Assembly: GCA_905147135.1 (NCBI GenBank)
Contig: LR990048.1
Location: 17,344,563-17,408,562, forward strand
Origin: Blastobasis lacticolella
Taxonomy: Eukaryota; Arthropoda; Insecta; Lepidoptera; Blastobasidae
Length of the DNA stretch: 64,000 bases
Reading direction: 5' to 3'
The notes below the pieces were generated by a model that had not been told where the DNA came from, searched no databases, and was given only the letters and a program-made list of their open reading frames with translations. The number at the start of each line of letters is the position of its first letter. Positions within the stretch are counted from its first letter, which is position 1. The translations under genes and the position numbers were made by a program. Positions 52,492 to 63,455 of this stretch are shown piece after piece.

Positions 52492-52720
52492 GCCGTGTGG
52501 TGTCCGGTAGAGTAAAATAGCACCAACCCCTTACTAATGTTTTCGAGGCAAAAGATCTAGTCTCTGTAGGATGGAAAATGGGCTGCGGCGTTTTCCATTG
52601 TTATATTTATAAAACTGCGATCTCCAACCCGTCTGCCAAGCATAGACATTAAAGCAATAACCACCCCTTTCGTGGAAAAGGCCTTTAGTCCTGCAGTTGA
52701 CTGTTATGGGCTGTGATTAT
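52492..52720 (+). repeat. SINE-C copy
   Basis: GCCGTGTGGTGTCCGGTAGA to CCTGCAGTTGACTGTTATGG and a GCTGTGATTATGG end. Missing CACTCATGGGTGTCGTACAA relative to the 34.9-kb copy. Confidence 0.85.
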
Positions 52721-53109
52721 GGTTGGTATTGGCAGAGTGATCGTGGTAGTTAATGGTTGGTAGCTTTCTTCACATTGCTGCTCTTCTTGTGCACTGAGTT
52801 TTTCTTTATTGACAATGGAGGCATACGGACGGACAGTCCTCCTGATGTAAAGTAGCCACCGTCGACAGGACATTTACAACCTAAGGGGAGCGGTTGTGGT
52901 GCCATGCCGGCCTGTAGACATGCCTTTTGAAGAACCCCATGTTGTTGTGCAGTGTGCTTAAAATTATGCTGGTGCGAAAAATAACCTACATCTATCTACA
53001 CCTAGCACTACACCTATCAAGCTCCGCATACACTGCCATATTAAGAGCCCTAGACTAAAATTAATATAATCTACACATTGGTGCTTATCATAACAGAATC
53101 TTAGGTGTT
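52721..53109. other. Unassigned DNA
   Basis: No recognised feature. Confidence 0.4.
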
Positions 53110-53320
53110 AAACACTTACTTACTTACTGCACTGGCTCAGCGACCCGAAGTAGATCCTGGCCACCGACACCAGAGATCGCCACTTCTTCCTATCTTGCGC
53201 CATCGCCTGCCAATCGAGGATTCCTAGTGCGTGCAGGTCTTTCAGAATTTCATCCACCCAGCCATAATAATATCTGGGTGGATGAACACTAGCATCACCT
53301 ATTTGTACACTGTACAAATA
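53110..53320 (-). pseudogene. RTE-like LINE C-terminus
   Basis: The minus strand reads YYYGWVDEILKDLHALGILD, WQAMAQDRKKWRSLVSVARI and YFGSLSQCSK before a stop at 53120. An RTE-like subfamily different from the one at 17.5 kb. A short inverted duplication around CATCCACCCAG and CTGGGTGGATG is visible at 53250-53285. Confidence 0.8.
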
Positions 53321-54842
53321 TACTCCTATGTTTACGTCTACGTGGGCTTAGCCCAACCTACACTAAAGGTCTGTCAGAACACACCCTACAATATATACTC
53401 TTTAGCCTGAAACATTTTCAGAAGTACAGATTTAAAATCCCACTTGAGCAACGACCAAGAGAAATGTCCACAAAAATAATGTACGTCGTTCATTATCGGA
53501 GTCAATTAAACCACGTTTCGAATTGTAGAAAATAAATCGTTCTCAGCTCCCTGCCGACCAGAATTTTCTCATTAAGTGAGTGGAAAGAGACAGCATGTAC
53601 CTATAGAGAGAGACGGCTGCAGAGGGGTGTCAGAGACACCTGCCTCTGATTTATTTGTTTGAAAGAATTTGTTTTGATGGCAAAATTCCAATGGCGGTTT
53701 ATGCGAAAGGCGGTATGTCCCTTTTTCGTGAATTCGATACAAGTTATGGTCACAATATTTTTTCTAGCTAGTCAGTACAGTCCAATACAGGTAATATTTA
53801 TAGGATGCCAAACGTGATTTACTTAAGCGATTGAGATTAATCACATGACATTTTACAATTAACTGATCTGCTATAGTCTTCTCACGGTCTTCTTAATTAT
53901 TACCCAGTAACATAACATAACTTCCCATAGCACAGGGTATCCTACTTTGGGAAACAGGGACAAATACAACCAGTATTATATAAAGCTCAGTAATGTAAGT
54001 AGATCATAACGTGTATATTATCTATAATTGTCTCTTTCTACTTAATTATTTGTGCCCTGACAAGCAACGCAATAAAGATTAATCATCTATCAGATAAAAA
54101 AATGGGTGGCTTTATTCCTTTTTCAATAAGGTTTATAACATCACACCACCACATCCATAAGTTAGCCTGCTCGCCGGATTGTCTACCGGTATAATCACAA
54201 CTCATTCTACATAATATCTTATTCTATAACATTATAAGGTTCGAAATAGCGTATGGCAACAAATAATCTAGGACATAAATAACCAATCACCAAAAGGATA
54301 CTTCACTGCCTTGCTCAGCCACCCTACCCATTCAAATTACCAACGGCCGGGTTTCCTCCTGACAAAAAGCAATCCAAGGCCCGTCCAGAAAGAGGGGCTG
54401 ACTATAAATCCTAGAGCGACACTATCTCTTGACACGCTTAAGGGCCAAGGGCCTCGTAATGTATTGAAATTCTTCCACCCTTTAGTTTATTGCCTGAATG
54501 ACGGCAGTTTTCCATAGTAGCTCGGCGATTTGGGCATTCGATTTTACGCTTCAATCCGGTGTTGAGTTATTGCTGTGTTGACTGCGGATGTGTAGGTCGT
54601 TAGAGGGATTTTGAGTTAAGGATTTTTTGTGGAGCAATTTAGGGAGGTCACTTTTCGTCAACATTTCAGTGAATTTTCCTGTACAAATGCATTTGGAACT
54701 ACTTTGTTCAATTTTTGGTGATATTTCATTATATAATTTTCCATCAGTCACTTTACACAACGATGTAGGTATGTCGTTTTAGAACACAACGACGATTTAG
54801 GTTTTCCCCCTGTCTCAGCTATTGGTCAGAATTGATTTTTAA
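53321..54842. other. Unassigned DNA
   Basis: A 69-codon minus-strand frame at 54551-54760 has protein-like composition but no ATG and only a weak acceptor. Nothing else recognised. Confidence 0.4.
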
Positions 54843-54948
54843 CTGCAAACACACTCTCAGGCAACGCGTCCCATTCCTTACGCACGCATTACAAAGGCTG
54901 TACCAAAGCTGGAAGATCCATGACTAAGGATCAAACGTCCGCCCGGAT
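54843..54948 (-). repeat. LINE C-terminal fragment, minus strand
   Basis: GGCAACGCGTCCCATTCCTT, AAGCTGGAAGATCCATGACT and CGTCCGCCCGGAT are the inverse of the RTAKEWNALP region seen at 12.2 kb. Confidence 0.7.
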
Positions 54949-54989
54949 TTCCTGATGGCGAGAAGAGGCCAGCGGAAAGAGATCGTGCA

Positions 54990-55115
54990 ACTCACCGTGT
55001 GGGTGAAGAGAAATGGAACGCGCTGCCTGAGAGTGTTCCCTGATCATTATAATCTGGACGCCGTCAAGGCTAGAGTGAAAAGGCTGTTCCTAGACAGGCA
55101 TGATGTCATGGTCAA
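54990..55115 (+). pseudogene. LINE C-terminal fragment, plus strand
   Basis: Holds EKWNALPESVFPDHYNLDAV (in mixed frames) and KARVKRLFLDRHD. It faces the preceding fragment of the same family head to head. Confidence 0.75.
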
Positions 55116-55857
55116 ATGTCTAGTTAGTAACGTTAAAAAGAAAATGCCATACGATGCTACTCACCTGAGTCTGTGCTCTATATATGAAAGTAAGTACTTA
55201 CTCAATGGTAAGCGGTAACTGTCGTTCTATCCAAATTCGCTGACCGTCAGTTTGGCTCAACAAGCTTATTTTGTTTTAAACTGTGTATAATGAAGCTGGT
55301 ATAAGTGCAAAAACGTAAGGAGGTACTGATTTTGATAGTTTTAAAAAACAATTTGGTCCTAATTTAAATTAATAATTTTGGTGGTGGTTGGTGGTGGTTG
55401 GTTGGTGGTATTTGTAAAAAAATTACAAAAATGCTTCGGATGCGGGTTTGGTTATTTTGACAACCTTTGAGCAAATTCGTGCTCCCGCTCTACTTGGATA
55501 GCCACAAGCTTTCGGGTATCGGATTTCGCATTTCGAAAACACAAATGCAACATATAAAGAATTGCCCACTTTTAGGGTAATCTTCCCGTAAAAATCTTGC
55601 CACATTGTTATTTTTGTTCGAAATTTACACCAAAGTAAATTTTTATTTCATAATAATGCGAAATTAGCACGAATCATTTTCACGTTGTAGTAACTGATAT
55701 AAAAAAATATTCACGTTATAAATATAAACGTTAAAAAAAGTAATATAATATTACTCTTTTATTAAATATCCTGATAGTTATTGTAAAACTTTGTAGACGT
55801 TTAGTTCTCTTTGAAACACTCAAATATCCCTAGACAGTGTTGATGTGTGTATATACC
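55116..55857. other. Unassigned DNA with GGT repeats
   Basis: A GGTGGTGGTTGGTGGTGG simple repeat is at 55378-55410. The minus-strand frame 55423-55605 is not recognised. Confidence 0.45.
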
Positions 55858-55985
55858 TATTTATTTATTTATTTGACTATTTATTGCACACAATAAAGAA
55901 ATACAGAGATATAACTGGCACACTAACCTATATTTAATCCCACTGCCATTTCACCAGTCCTCTCCAAACAGCCTACTGATAAGAC
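55858..55985 (-). repeat. LINE 3' end
   Basis: (TTTA)n, TTATTGCACACAATAAAG and a worn remainder match the 43.4-kb fragment. Confidence 0.6.
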
Positions 55986-56282
55986 GGAGTGCATCTCGAA
56001 TAAATCAAGTGAGACGATATAAAGTCAATCGAGACGAGCCAAATCGGATGCGTGTGCCTCCTTCGGGCTGAGCAGCCAAGATAACGCGATTACCCCAGGA
56101 TTGGTGATTGACACCGACATGAGGCCATGAAGTGAGAGTGGTTTACACCCGTATTCAGAGACGTTACTATGAGGTCTTATAGTGACTGCGAACGTATGGG
56201 GCTGCCACTGATAATACTTGCGTGGTGATTCGCTCTATTCGTCTAAAGGTATTAAGTGAAAATATTGTATTAGTAACAATTA
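55986..56282. other. Unassigned DNA
   Basis: No recognised feature. Confidence 0.4.
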
Positions 56283-56442
56283 TAGATAGAGGGAAAACGT
56301 CGTGATAAAACCTGCACATTGATGAGTGAGGTTTGATGGCAGGCGCTCCACTGTTATTACCTGATCTGCCAAATCTTGGATCATGGTCAAGGCAGTCCCC
56401 GAGTCCTTGTGCTCGAAAGCATTGCCGAGAAATGATTATTTT
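56283..56442 (+). repeat. SINE-B fragment
   Basis: GATAGAGGGAAAACGTCGTG, CCTGATCTGCCAAATCTTGG and a worn end near ATTGCCGAGAAATGATT; an internal deletion removes the central 60 bp. Confidence 0.75.
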
Positions 56443-56589
56443 AATTGTATTAGTAACAATTGTACTATTTTATGTTATGCTAGGAATAGGAGGCTCACCT
56501 GACGCACAATATAACAATACTACAATACTCGTACATTAATACTGGTGAGCGCATTGTTCGATAAGCCTTAAAGTAACTGTTACATGCAT

Positions 56590-56712
56590 CGGCGTGCATT
56601 AAAAATAGCTATCTATAAGCTGTTCCTAGAAAGACATGCTCCATCTTCGGCCGCATCGCCATTTATAACTAGGCGAGATGACGGTCAAATGCTTGGCAAG
56701 TTAGATAAAAAA
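56590..56712 (+). repeat. LINE 3' end (RLFLDRHAPS family)
   Basis: CTGTTCCTAGAAAGACATGC, CATCTTCGGCCGCATCGCCA and GATGACGGTCAAATGC. Confidence 0.75.
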
Positions 56713-56724
56713 ATATGCATGCCA

Positions 56725-56930
56725 TGGGATAGATTCCTTAGGCTTAGATACCTAGAGAGGTTTTGCCTGGAGAGTACAACATGGAATTCTTCAAGAAACG
56801 GGTTAAAAGGTTTTTACGAGGTCGGCAACGCGTGGGTGATGCCCCTAGCAAACGTTTATAGGCTGTGGTGACTGCTTACCATCAGGCGGGCCGTAAGCTT
56901 GTTTGCTACCCTAGTGGTATATTAAAAAGA
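56725..56930 (+). pseudogene. LINE C-terminus (KRVKRFLRGRQRVGDAP family)
   Basis: The plus strand reads MEFFKKRVKRFLRGRQRVGD then APSKRL and a stop. It is followed by the 3' end TACCATCAGGCGGGCCGTAA. The same end lies inverted at 60.1, 60.9 and 63.0 kb. Confidence 0.75.
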
Positions 56931-57683
56931 AGATACGTATATGGTATTTGGTTGCTGGCTGAGGACGGCTGTCGCATGATGGCTAGTAATTTGCCTCTGT
57001 TTGTATTCTGTTGAATGGTCTTCCGAGCTCACTGCCAAACGGAGACTTGTTTGCGGAATGTTTTTATGTTATTTGTTAATTTCCGGCAGACGGTTCCCCT
57101 GCTGACAGACGGACGAGACTTTTCGCTAACGGGTTTGGTGCGTGCTATTTATTTCCGGTCGTACCCACTAGGTACGACTGGGAATGTTATTTTCAGTCGT
57201 CGAGTCGGATGGCTGTCGCCGCACCTTGACAAATTTGATTCTGATAGAAAACCGGTTCTAGTTAATGTAGAAGCGCTATCCTAGTAGAAGAGCGGACCTT
57301 GGATTGCAGATTTAGCACTACGAGGATGAGAAAGATTATATGGTTTTGGAAAATATCTGCTGCTTCCCATCAGGCAGCCAATAAGCTTGTGTGGCTTGCT
57401 TTGCTTTGCGTTTGCTTTGCTTGCACTCACGCACTAATGAGTCCTTTTCAATTGATTTCACTACTACATCACCCGCTATAACTTCAGCACACAGGTCTGC
57501 TCAAAGCATTTCGTTTGTTTACATTATGTGTAACTCTGATTGAAAAATTGTGTACAGGTACCTCAAAGGCCGGCACAACACCAGCTCCCCTTAGTATGTA
57601 AATGCTGTGGTTGTGCCTCCGTGGATATTAAAAAGAAAAAAGAGGAGTAAAGTAAGTCCTATTTCATTGTAAGATCCATAGAG
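56931..57683. other. Unassigned DNA
   Basis: Contains a CTTTGCTTTGCGTTTGC low-complexity patch near 57400. No recognised gene. Confidence 0.4.
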
Positions 57684-57880
57684 GACAACGTGAGTGGTTC
57701 AGTTGGTGCCGGTCTGACACGCAGAAGAACCGTTTTCGATTCCCGGCCGAGCAGAAATTGAAATAATGAATTTTAATTTCTGCTACGGGTTGGGTGTTAT
57801 ATGTATATCTAGCACCCATAACACAAGCTTTGCATACTTTAAGGCTAGAGGGCGCTGTGCAATTGTCCAACTTTTTTTTT
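57684..57880 (+). repeat. SINE-A copy with internal deletion
   Basis: GACAACGTGAGTGGTTCAGT, CGATTCCCGGCCGAGCAGAA, ATCTAGCACCCATAACACAA and GGGCGCTGTGCAATTGTCC. About 40 bp are missing in the middle. Confidence 0.85.
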
Positions 57881-57884
57881 ATGT

Positions 57885-57955
57885 CCTACGTATGTATGTA
57901 AACAGACAAGCGGGTCACCTGCTGGAAAGTGGTCACCACTGCCTATAGACATTAT
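57885..57955 (-). repeat. LINE/SINE-D 3' end
   Basis: AAACAGACAAGCGGGTCACC to CACTGCCTATAGACATTATT, minus-strand copy of the 10.7-kb 3' end. Confidence 0.75.
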
Positions 57956-58259
57956 TATTTATTTATTTTCATAGTTTTCCGCAAATTTGGCGGCCACACC
58001 TCCGTCTGGTATCCGAGGTATCAGTGATCAAGCCTGATTGCACATTAGCATGTCAAGCGTCGCCTAATGACTGATCGCGTCTCGGCAGATAGCGGCAGCT
58101 TATCTAGATTACCTAGGAGATCTTCAAGTCTGGATCGTAACACGATTAGACTTTAAGAGCACCTCGAGTGTTCCATCTGTTCTGTCTGTTTGGTTGAATG
58201 GATTTTGTGATACATCTTGTTGGGTAGTTATAGTAAATAATAATAATAAATAAATAATA
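57956..58259. other. Unassigned DNA
   Basis: No recognised feature. Confidence 0.4.
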
Positions 58260-58290
58260 AATATGCCTGGACAAATTGAAACAGCGCCAT
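58260..58290 (-). repeat. SINE-A 3' tip
   Basis: GACAAATTGAAACAGCGCCA is the minus-strand SINE-A end, cut off by a T run. Confidence 0.55.
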
Positions 58291-58299
58291 CTTTTTTTT

Positions 58300-58355
58300 T
58301 ACAAGACAGGCATTTGACCGCCATCTCACCTGTTGGTAAGTGATAATGCGGCCCC
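58300..58355 (-). repeat. LINE 3' end (RLFLDRHAPS family)
   Basis: GACAGGCATTTGACCGCCAT to TGATAATGCGGCC. It sits between two pieces of SINE-A, as if inserted into one copy. Confidence 0.75.
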
Positions 58356-58550
58356 CAAGCAAGCAAGGCTTGTGTTATGGGTGTTAGATAATTGATAAAC
58401 TACTTATATACTTTTTTATATTGAATACATACTTATTATGCATACTACACCCAGATCCGTAACAGTAATTAAAATTCATCATTTAAATTTCTGCTCGGCC
58501 GGGAATCGAACGCGAGACTTTTGCGTGGTGACTAAACCACTCAGGTCGTC
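58356..58550 (-). repeat. SINE-A copy, 3' tip separated
   Basis: GCAAGGCTTGTGTTATGGG, TACACCCAGATCCGTAACAG, GGCCGGGAATCGAACGCGAG (box B inverted) and CCACTCAGGTCGTC. Confidence 0.85.
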
Positions 58551-59221
58551 GAATTATCACTACTACAATAGCACTTTTACACCGGCGTAGCAGCGGTCAA
58601 TAAGTACTGGCAGTATCCAGTTCGACGAAAGAGGCTTCCAGTACCGCTACAAGTGGCTTTCAAGCCTGTTCTTTATCTCGTACCCATAGAGTCTACATTC
58701 GCGTGTGCTCCGCTGGCAGCTACTCGTATCGCCTAACGCGGCGTGCGACGTAGACGGGTCGAAACTTTCAAGTTTATAAAAGGATTTAATGGTGCATTAG
58801 TCTAGAGGGAAATCCAAAGCTAGCAGGTACTATTATACTCGTATTTACAAATACTTGTATAAGTATAATACGGCTCCATGGTAAATTTGGTTAATTTCAT
58901 TTATTTTCAAAAAAGAGGGGTTTTATGTTTGACGTACTCGTATATTCGATGTTGTGTATCTGTGGCTTTGTATATCTGTCTGCGGTGTCGTAGCTCCCGA
59001 ACAGGATAGCACGACTTGGTTGCAGTTTCTCTATTGAAAGCCAGTGTAATCGAGGTCGTACTTAGCTTTGTTTCATTTAAATCAGTTCTGCAGTTTAGCA
59101 AGTTTTTGAGTTGAAAGTCAACTTGATCAGAGGTTAAATGACTTTTTCAGTCGGTTAGGTTATTACGGACGGTCGCCACTCAAGCATTATCAGTTGGAAC
59201 CCTATGCCTTCACGCACATTA
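58551..59221. other. Unassigned DNA
   Basis: A GC-richer patch at 58670-58770 precedes TATAAAAGG at 58777, but no exon or leader could be supported. Confidence 0.4.
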
Positions 59222-59345
59222 TGATACAGTACCTATTTATTTATTTATTTATTCAGCACAATAAATAGTATACAAAATAGACATGCAGAAAAAAATCATA
59301 ACAGGTACAGCTTATTTCTAAAGAAATATCTTCCAGCCGACCAAC
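59222..59345 (-). repeat. LINE 3' end
   Basis: (TTTA)n, CAGCACAATAAATAGTATAC and AAAGAAATATCTTCCAGCCG. Confidence 0.7.
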
Positions 59346-59399
59346 GGAAGAGAGAGGTCAAAATCGAGAGGCAGATGGCGTGCACCTTAAATTTACTTA

Positions 59400-59525
59400 C
59401 CTACTATAGTACAAAGAAATATAAATACATACACCATACATAATAGTACATAATACATACATATATACACATATACAAATATCAATAATATAAATATATA
59501 TATACACATATACATATCATGGATA
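59400..59525. repeat. AT/CATA-rich low-complexity tract
   Basis: Irregular ACATA and ATATAC repeats. Confidence 0.7.
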
Positions 59526-60054
59526 ACAAATGGAAAGAAAGTGTTCTTTTACTCGTTTTTAAACGTATCTATAGTAACATTTCAGAGAACGGGTGGTAAT
59601 GCTAGAGTTATCCGATTTTTCTGCTAAGTATTGTACTGTGCTTACATATTGGGCCCTAATTTAAAATAGGGCCCCTGATTAACTACATATACTATCAAAT
59701 AAGCCCATTGGATCAAATCGGCTTAAATCGACCAAACTAAACATAATTTGGGCGGTCGGATGTGGTCCAAACACAAACAAAGAACAAACTAAAGCCTTAT
59801 CCAAACGAATTCGTTAACGAAGCATTCGAAATGTTTAATGGATTTTCTTCGTTAGTCCACTGATGGGAATGATCCATCTCAATGGGCACGGACTAGGTAA
59901 AAATACGGACGCCATTCTACACTAAGGAGAAGTAAAGCATGCAAGGTTTATTTTGATTTACTTGACCTACACACTCACACAGATACACCCGGTCTGAAAA
60001 TCCGACGCCATTTTGTTTGATTTAAGACCGCGTTGTCACGCCAGTGAGAGGCAA
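59526..60054. other. Unassigned DNA
   Basis: No recognised feature. Confidence 0.4.
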
Positions 60055-60165
60055 ACAAGCTTACGGCCTGCCTGATGGTAAGCAGTCACCGCAGCCTATG
60101 GACGTTTGCAATACCAGGGGCATCACCCACGCGTTTACAACCCCGTAAAAACCTTTGACTGTTAC
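60055..60165 (-). repeat. LINE C-terminal fragment
   Basis: CAAGCTTACGGCCTGCCTGA to CATCACCCACGCGTTTACAA, inverse of the 56.8-kb end. Confidence 0.75.
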
Positions 60166-60319
60166 TTCGTACATATACATTTTATTTATTTTTAAACGGT
60201 GGGTCGATTGACACCTAGTGACGATATGTTTTTAACGGGCAATTCCCACCGCTCGCTCCCACGGCTATAACTTCTCTATAGCCAGAAACTATAGAGTTGT
60301 TGCTATTATATTTTAATTA

Positions 60320-60435
60320 TCTACATGTATGTAAACTCTTTATTGCATAATAAATATGTATAAGAATGACAAAAGTATAATTTTACAAAGCAAAGGCGGG
60401 CTTACGCCACAATGGGATTTCTTCCGGCCAACCTT
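60320..60435 (-). repeat. LINE 3' end
   Basis: AACTCTTTATTGCATAATAA and AAGGCGGGCTTACGCC to ATTTCTTCCGGCCAACCTT. Confidence 0.75.
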
Positions 60436-60879
60436 AAACCATCTGAAAGGAGATATAAAGAGAGGCGGAGGCAATATTGAGCACTTAATTAGCTACATAA
60501 TGTTCTTAGATAATAATATTATTAATATCAATTGATTTGGTCGAACAAGATTTTGAGCCGCCGAAGCATATACGCCGTTTTCCGGAAATCTAAAAGCACG
60601 CCTTTGGCGGCTTAAAACATGATTTTAGAGGCGGTACTGTAATGATAAACAAGATATTATGGGAAAAGGGAACCGCAAGCTTATTTTAATGATCGTTTAG
60701 TGTCAGTTTGTAGTTGTCGGCAAGTCGTATTTAATTCTCGCTATTTAAATTCAAATATTTATTTGTAAGAGACGAGTATTACAGAGGCGTTCAGTAATCT
60801 TCGACAGTTCCTCCATCCTTTGCCCGCATGATGAGGCGTACAAATCAATAAATGTAATTGATTTATTTTTTAGTTCTTT
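60436..60879. other. Unassigned DNA
   Basis: No recognised feature. Confidence 0.4.
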
Positions 60880-61045
60880 TTTATACCACAAACAAGCTTA
60901 CGGCCTACCTGATGGTAAGCAGTCACCGCAGCCTATGGACGTTTGCAATACCAGGGGCATCACCCACACGCTACCGAGCCCGTAAAAACCTTTTTACCCC
61001 TTTCTTGAAGAGCTCCATGACGTACACTTTAGAGAAAACCTCCAG
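60880..61045 (-). pseudogene. LINE C-terminal fragment
   Basis: Longer minus-strand copy of the 56.8-kb family, from ACAAGCTTACGGCCTACCTG to CTTGAAGAGCTCCATGACGT. Confidence 0.75.
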
Positions 61046-61138
61046 TTTAGTTTAACTTTAAAATTAGATTTACATAAATTGAATTAAATATACTTATACA
61101 GACTACGTCATGCATCGATAGTCGGTGCTACACATCTT

Positions 61139-61160
61139 ATTTTTTTTTTTTTTTTTTATA
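61139..61160. repeat. Poly-T run
   Basis: About 20 T bases. May be the poly-A tail of a minus-strand retroposon whose body (61161-61255) is not recognised. Confidence 0.6.
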
Positions 61161-61261
61161 TATTTAAGTGATATCGGCTCAAAAAGAACCGGAGAAATAT
61201 GGCACGGGCCTAAGCCAATATTATAGTTATGAACAACTGTTGGGTTGAATGCTTCTCAAAA

Positions 61262-61560
61262 TAAAAAAAAATTCAAAATTCATAATTTATTTATTGATTA
61301 GGACATTAAATATCTCTTTCAATCGTCAAAAAGGAGGGGGGTAGGAAAGTAGGAAGGAAGCACACAGTGACACGCTTGCCAAGATTATTCTTTCTGTTAT
61401 TCTGATCTAAGAATTTGTATAATCTATTTTTAAATTCGTTTGTGTTCGAGGCTCTCACAACACGATTGGTTAGGAAGCGTTGGTGTGGGTTGTTAATAGT
61501 GAAAACATGAAACCGTGGGAAAGATAACTATTACTTCCATAGAGTCTGTTTTCTAAATAA
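61262..61560 (-). pseudogene. Probable LINE C-terminus
   Basis: The minus strand holds an open stretch with FPRFHVFTINNPHQRFLTNR, VVRASNTNEFKNRLYKFLDQ and NNRKNNLGKRVTVCFLP, ending at a TAA near 61302. Beyond it comes AATAAATTATGAATTTTGAA with a poly-A-like end, as in 3' ends of non-LTR elements. The family is not recognised with certainty. Confidence 0.45.
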
Positions 61561-61954
61561 TCATCTTTCATGAGAGAAGACAATAACCTGACTTAGGTCG
61601 GCCACTAATTATTTGTAAAGACCACATGGTTGGTAATTTTTATTATTTTTCGTACCGGAACTCAATAAAGACGATAGGTACGTAGCATAGACCTTCACCA
61701 GATAAAAATAATCAAAATCGTGGTGATATACCTGATATTTTAGAGTATTTAATGCTGGAAATAGATAAGACGGTTCCTCAGGCTTGACAGAATCTTACCA
61801 CCTGATGAAACGGCGGGACAAAGTAATGTTCGTGGGGAGCAAATGGATGCAAGCACAGAGCCGCTCGGTTTGAAAGGCTAGAAAGTGACTGAAATTATAA
61901 TAGGTCACAAAAGATAACGCGATCGTAAAATTAAAAAAGTCATATTTGTGACAA
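61561..61954. other. Unassigned DNA
   Basis: No recognised feature. Confidence 0.4.
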
Positions 61955-62230
61955 TATTATGGTTGTGCACTCGCACACAAGGCCCTGGGGTCCGCCGTGA
62001 CCATGGTCCAGGATTTGACAAATCACTTAATTGTAACAGGGGAACCTGACCAGATTGGATAATAGTTACATTCAGTCACCTGTTTCCCTCACAATGTTTT
62101 CCCTCACCGTAAGAGCATGTTTGTTTATTAACCAATGCATGTAACTCATTGGTTAAAGGCAGCACTGAAGAGGGAAATCGGTACTTCTCGCTTTAGAGTC
62201 GGACCCGCTAGCATAATGACCACAGACGCT
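61955..62230 (-). repeat. SINE-B copy, rearranged
   Basis: GCACACAAGGCCCTGGGGTC to CCCTCACCGTAAGAGCATG and a head remnant near CACAGACGCTC; short deletions and a duplicated CCCTCAC segment. Confidence 0.75.
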
Positions 62231-62661
62231 CAACCTAGGCTTATCAGAAATGTCGAGGCGAAACCAATAAAAATATACCTAAAAACTTTATTTAAAAAAA
62301 ATTATATATTTCCACTATAACGCTGCTTAATATCAACAAAATCCGCTCAGTAGTTTTTGGGTTGATACATTTTGAATAGAAAATAATTGTGTTTACATAT
62401 CAATGTGTATGGGAAAAGGAAAAGGTTCCGATAGGGCATTACAATGAGGCCGGATATCCTACGTTACACAACAATGGTTGTCTCTTTGACAATTGAAAGC
62501 AACTACCTACATAATGGGAAAAGAAATAGATACATCATTTTCTAAACTTATCAGTTAGACTTTGTTACACAAGGCGATTTATTGGCGGATGTATGGTCCT
62601 CGGTAGCTCACTGATTATTTTTAGTTATTGTTGATGACTTTGACATCTTTCACTGTAAGTA
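62231..62661. other. Unassigned DNA
   Basis: The stretch 62315-62385 resembles the end of the common TTTTTGCGTGAAAG-type dispersed repeat. Nothing else. Confidence 0.4.
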
Positions 62662-62948
62662 TAATAATCATCTTGGCGTTAATTACCCGGTTGTGCTCTC
62701 GCGCACAAGGGCCCGGGGTCCGCCTTGACCATGATCCAGGATTTGGCAGGTCAGGTAATTACAGTGGAGCGACTGCCATCTGACGTCCATGACCCTTCTA
62801 CCAGGGGAACCTGACCAGATTGAACCATTCAACTAATGAACATAACTCAGAAAATACTCAGTGGTACATGGCCGGAGCGGGATTCGAACCCGGGACCTCT
62901 AGCTTACGAGTCGGATACTCAAACCGCTCGGCCACCGACGCTCTTGTA
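62662..62948 (-). repeat. SINE-B copy with 17-bp target duplication
   Basis: Minus strand from the head (ACCGCTCGGCCACCGACGCT; box B GGATTCGAACCCGGGACCTC inverted) to ATCATCTTGGCGTTAATTAC. Flanks ATCTTTCACTGTAAGTA (62645-62661) and ATCTTTCACTGTTAGTA (62949-62965) differ by one base. Confidence 0.95.
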
Positions 62949-62984
62949 ATCTTTCACTGTTAGTACCGTGCTTTTTTTTATATC

Positions 62985-63093
62985 ACTAAGGTGGCAAGCA
63001 AGCTTACGGCCTGCCTGATGAAAAGCAGTCACCGCAGCCTATGGACGTTTGCAATACCAGGTGCATCACCCACGCGTTGCCAACCGTTTATAT
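62985..63093 (-). repeat. LINE C-terminal fragment
   Basis: CAAGCTTACGGCCTGCCTGA to ATCACCCACGCGTTGCCAAC, inverse of the 56.8-kb family. Confidence 0.75.
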
Positions 63094-63223
63094 CGGGATT
63101 TAATTTATTACAAATAAGGTAGTTGTTAGTGGCTTTTGTTGCTTATTGAAGGTTTGTACATGTTATGATGTGATATGTTACGTAGTTAATCGGTAAGTAG
63201 CGTGCATATTATAAATATGCTCA

Positions 63224-63455
63224 GACAAATTCACACAGCGCTATCTAGCCGCAAAGTAAGCAATGCTTGTGTTATGAGTGCTAGATAACTGATAAACTAC
63301 TTATATATTTTTAAATACATACTTATTATACATATAACACCCAGATCCGTAACAGAAATTAAAAGTCATCATTTCAATTTCTACCCGGCCGGGAATCGAA
63401 CTCGGGACCTCTGCGTGGCAGACCGGCAGACAAAACTGAAACACTCAGATCGTCG
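63224..63455 (-). repeat. SINE-A copy, full length
   Basis: ACAAATTCACACAGCGCTAT, GATAACTGATAAACTACTTA, GGCCGGGAATCGAACTCGGG (box B inverted) and CACTCAGATCGTCG. Confidence 0.9.

Noticed and set aside
54551..54760. 69-codon minus-strand frame with protein-like composition
   Set aside because: Begins with TTG, not ATG; a stop lies a few codons upstream and the only possible acceptor is weak.
58777..58785. TATAAAAGG as a promoter
   Set aside because: No leader, exon or conserved downstream signal could be found.
62860..62948. Minus-strand tRNA-like sequence with a good box B
   Set aside because: It is the head of SINE-B, with target duplications at the borders of the whole element.
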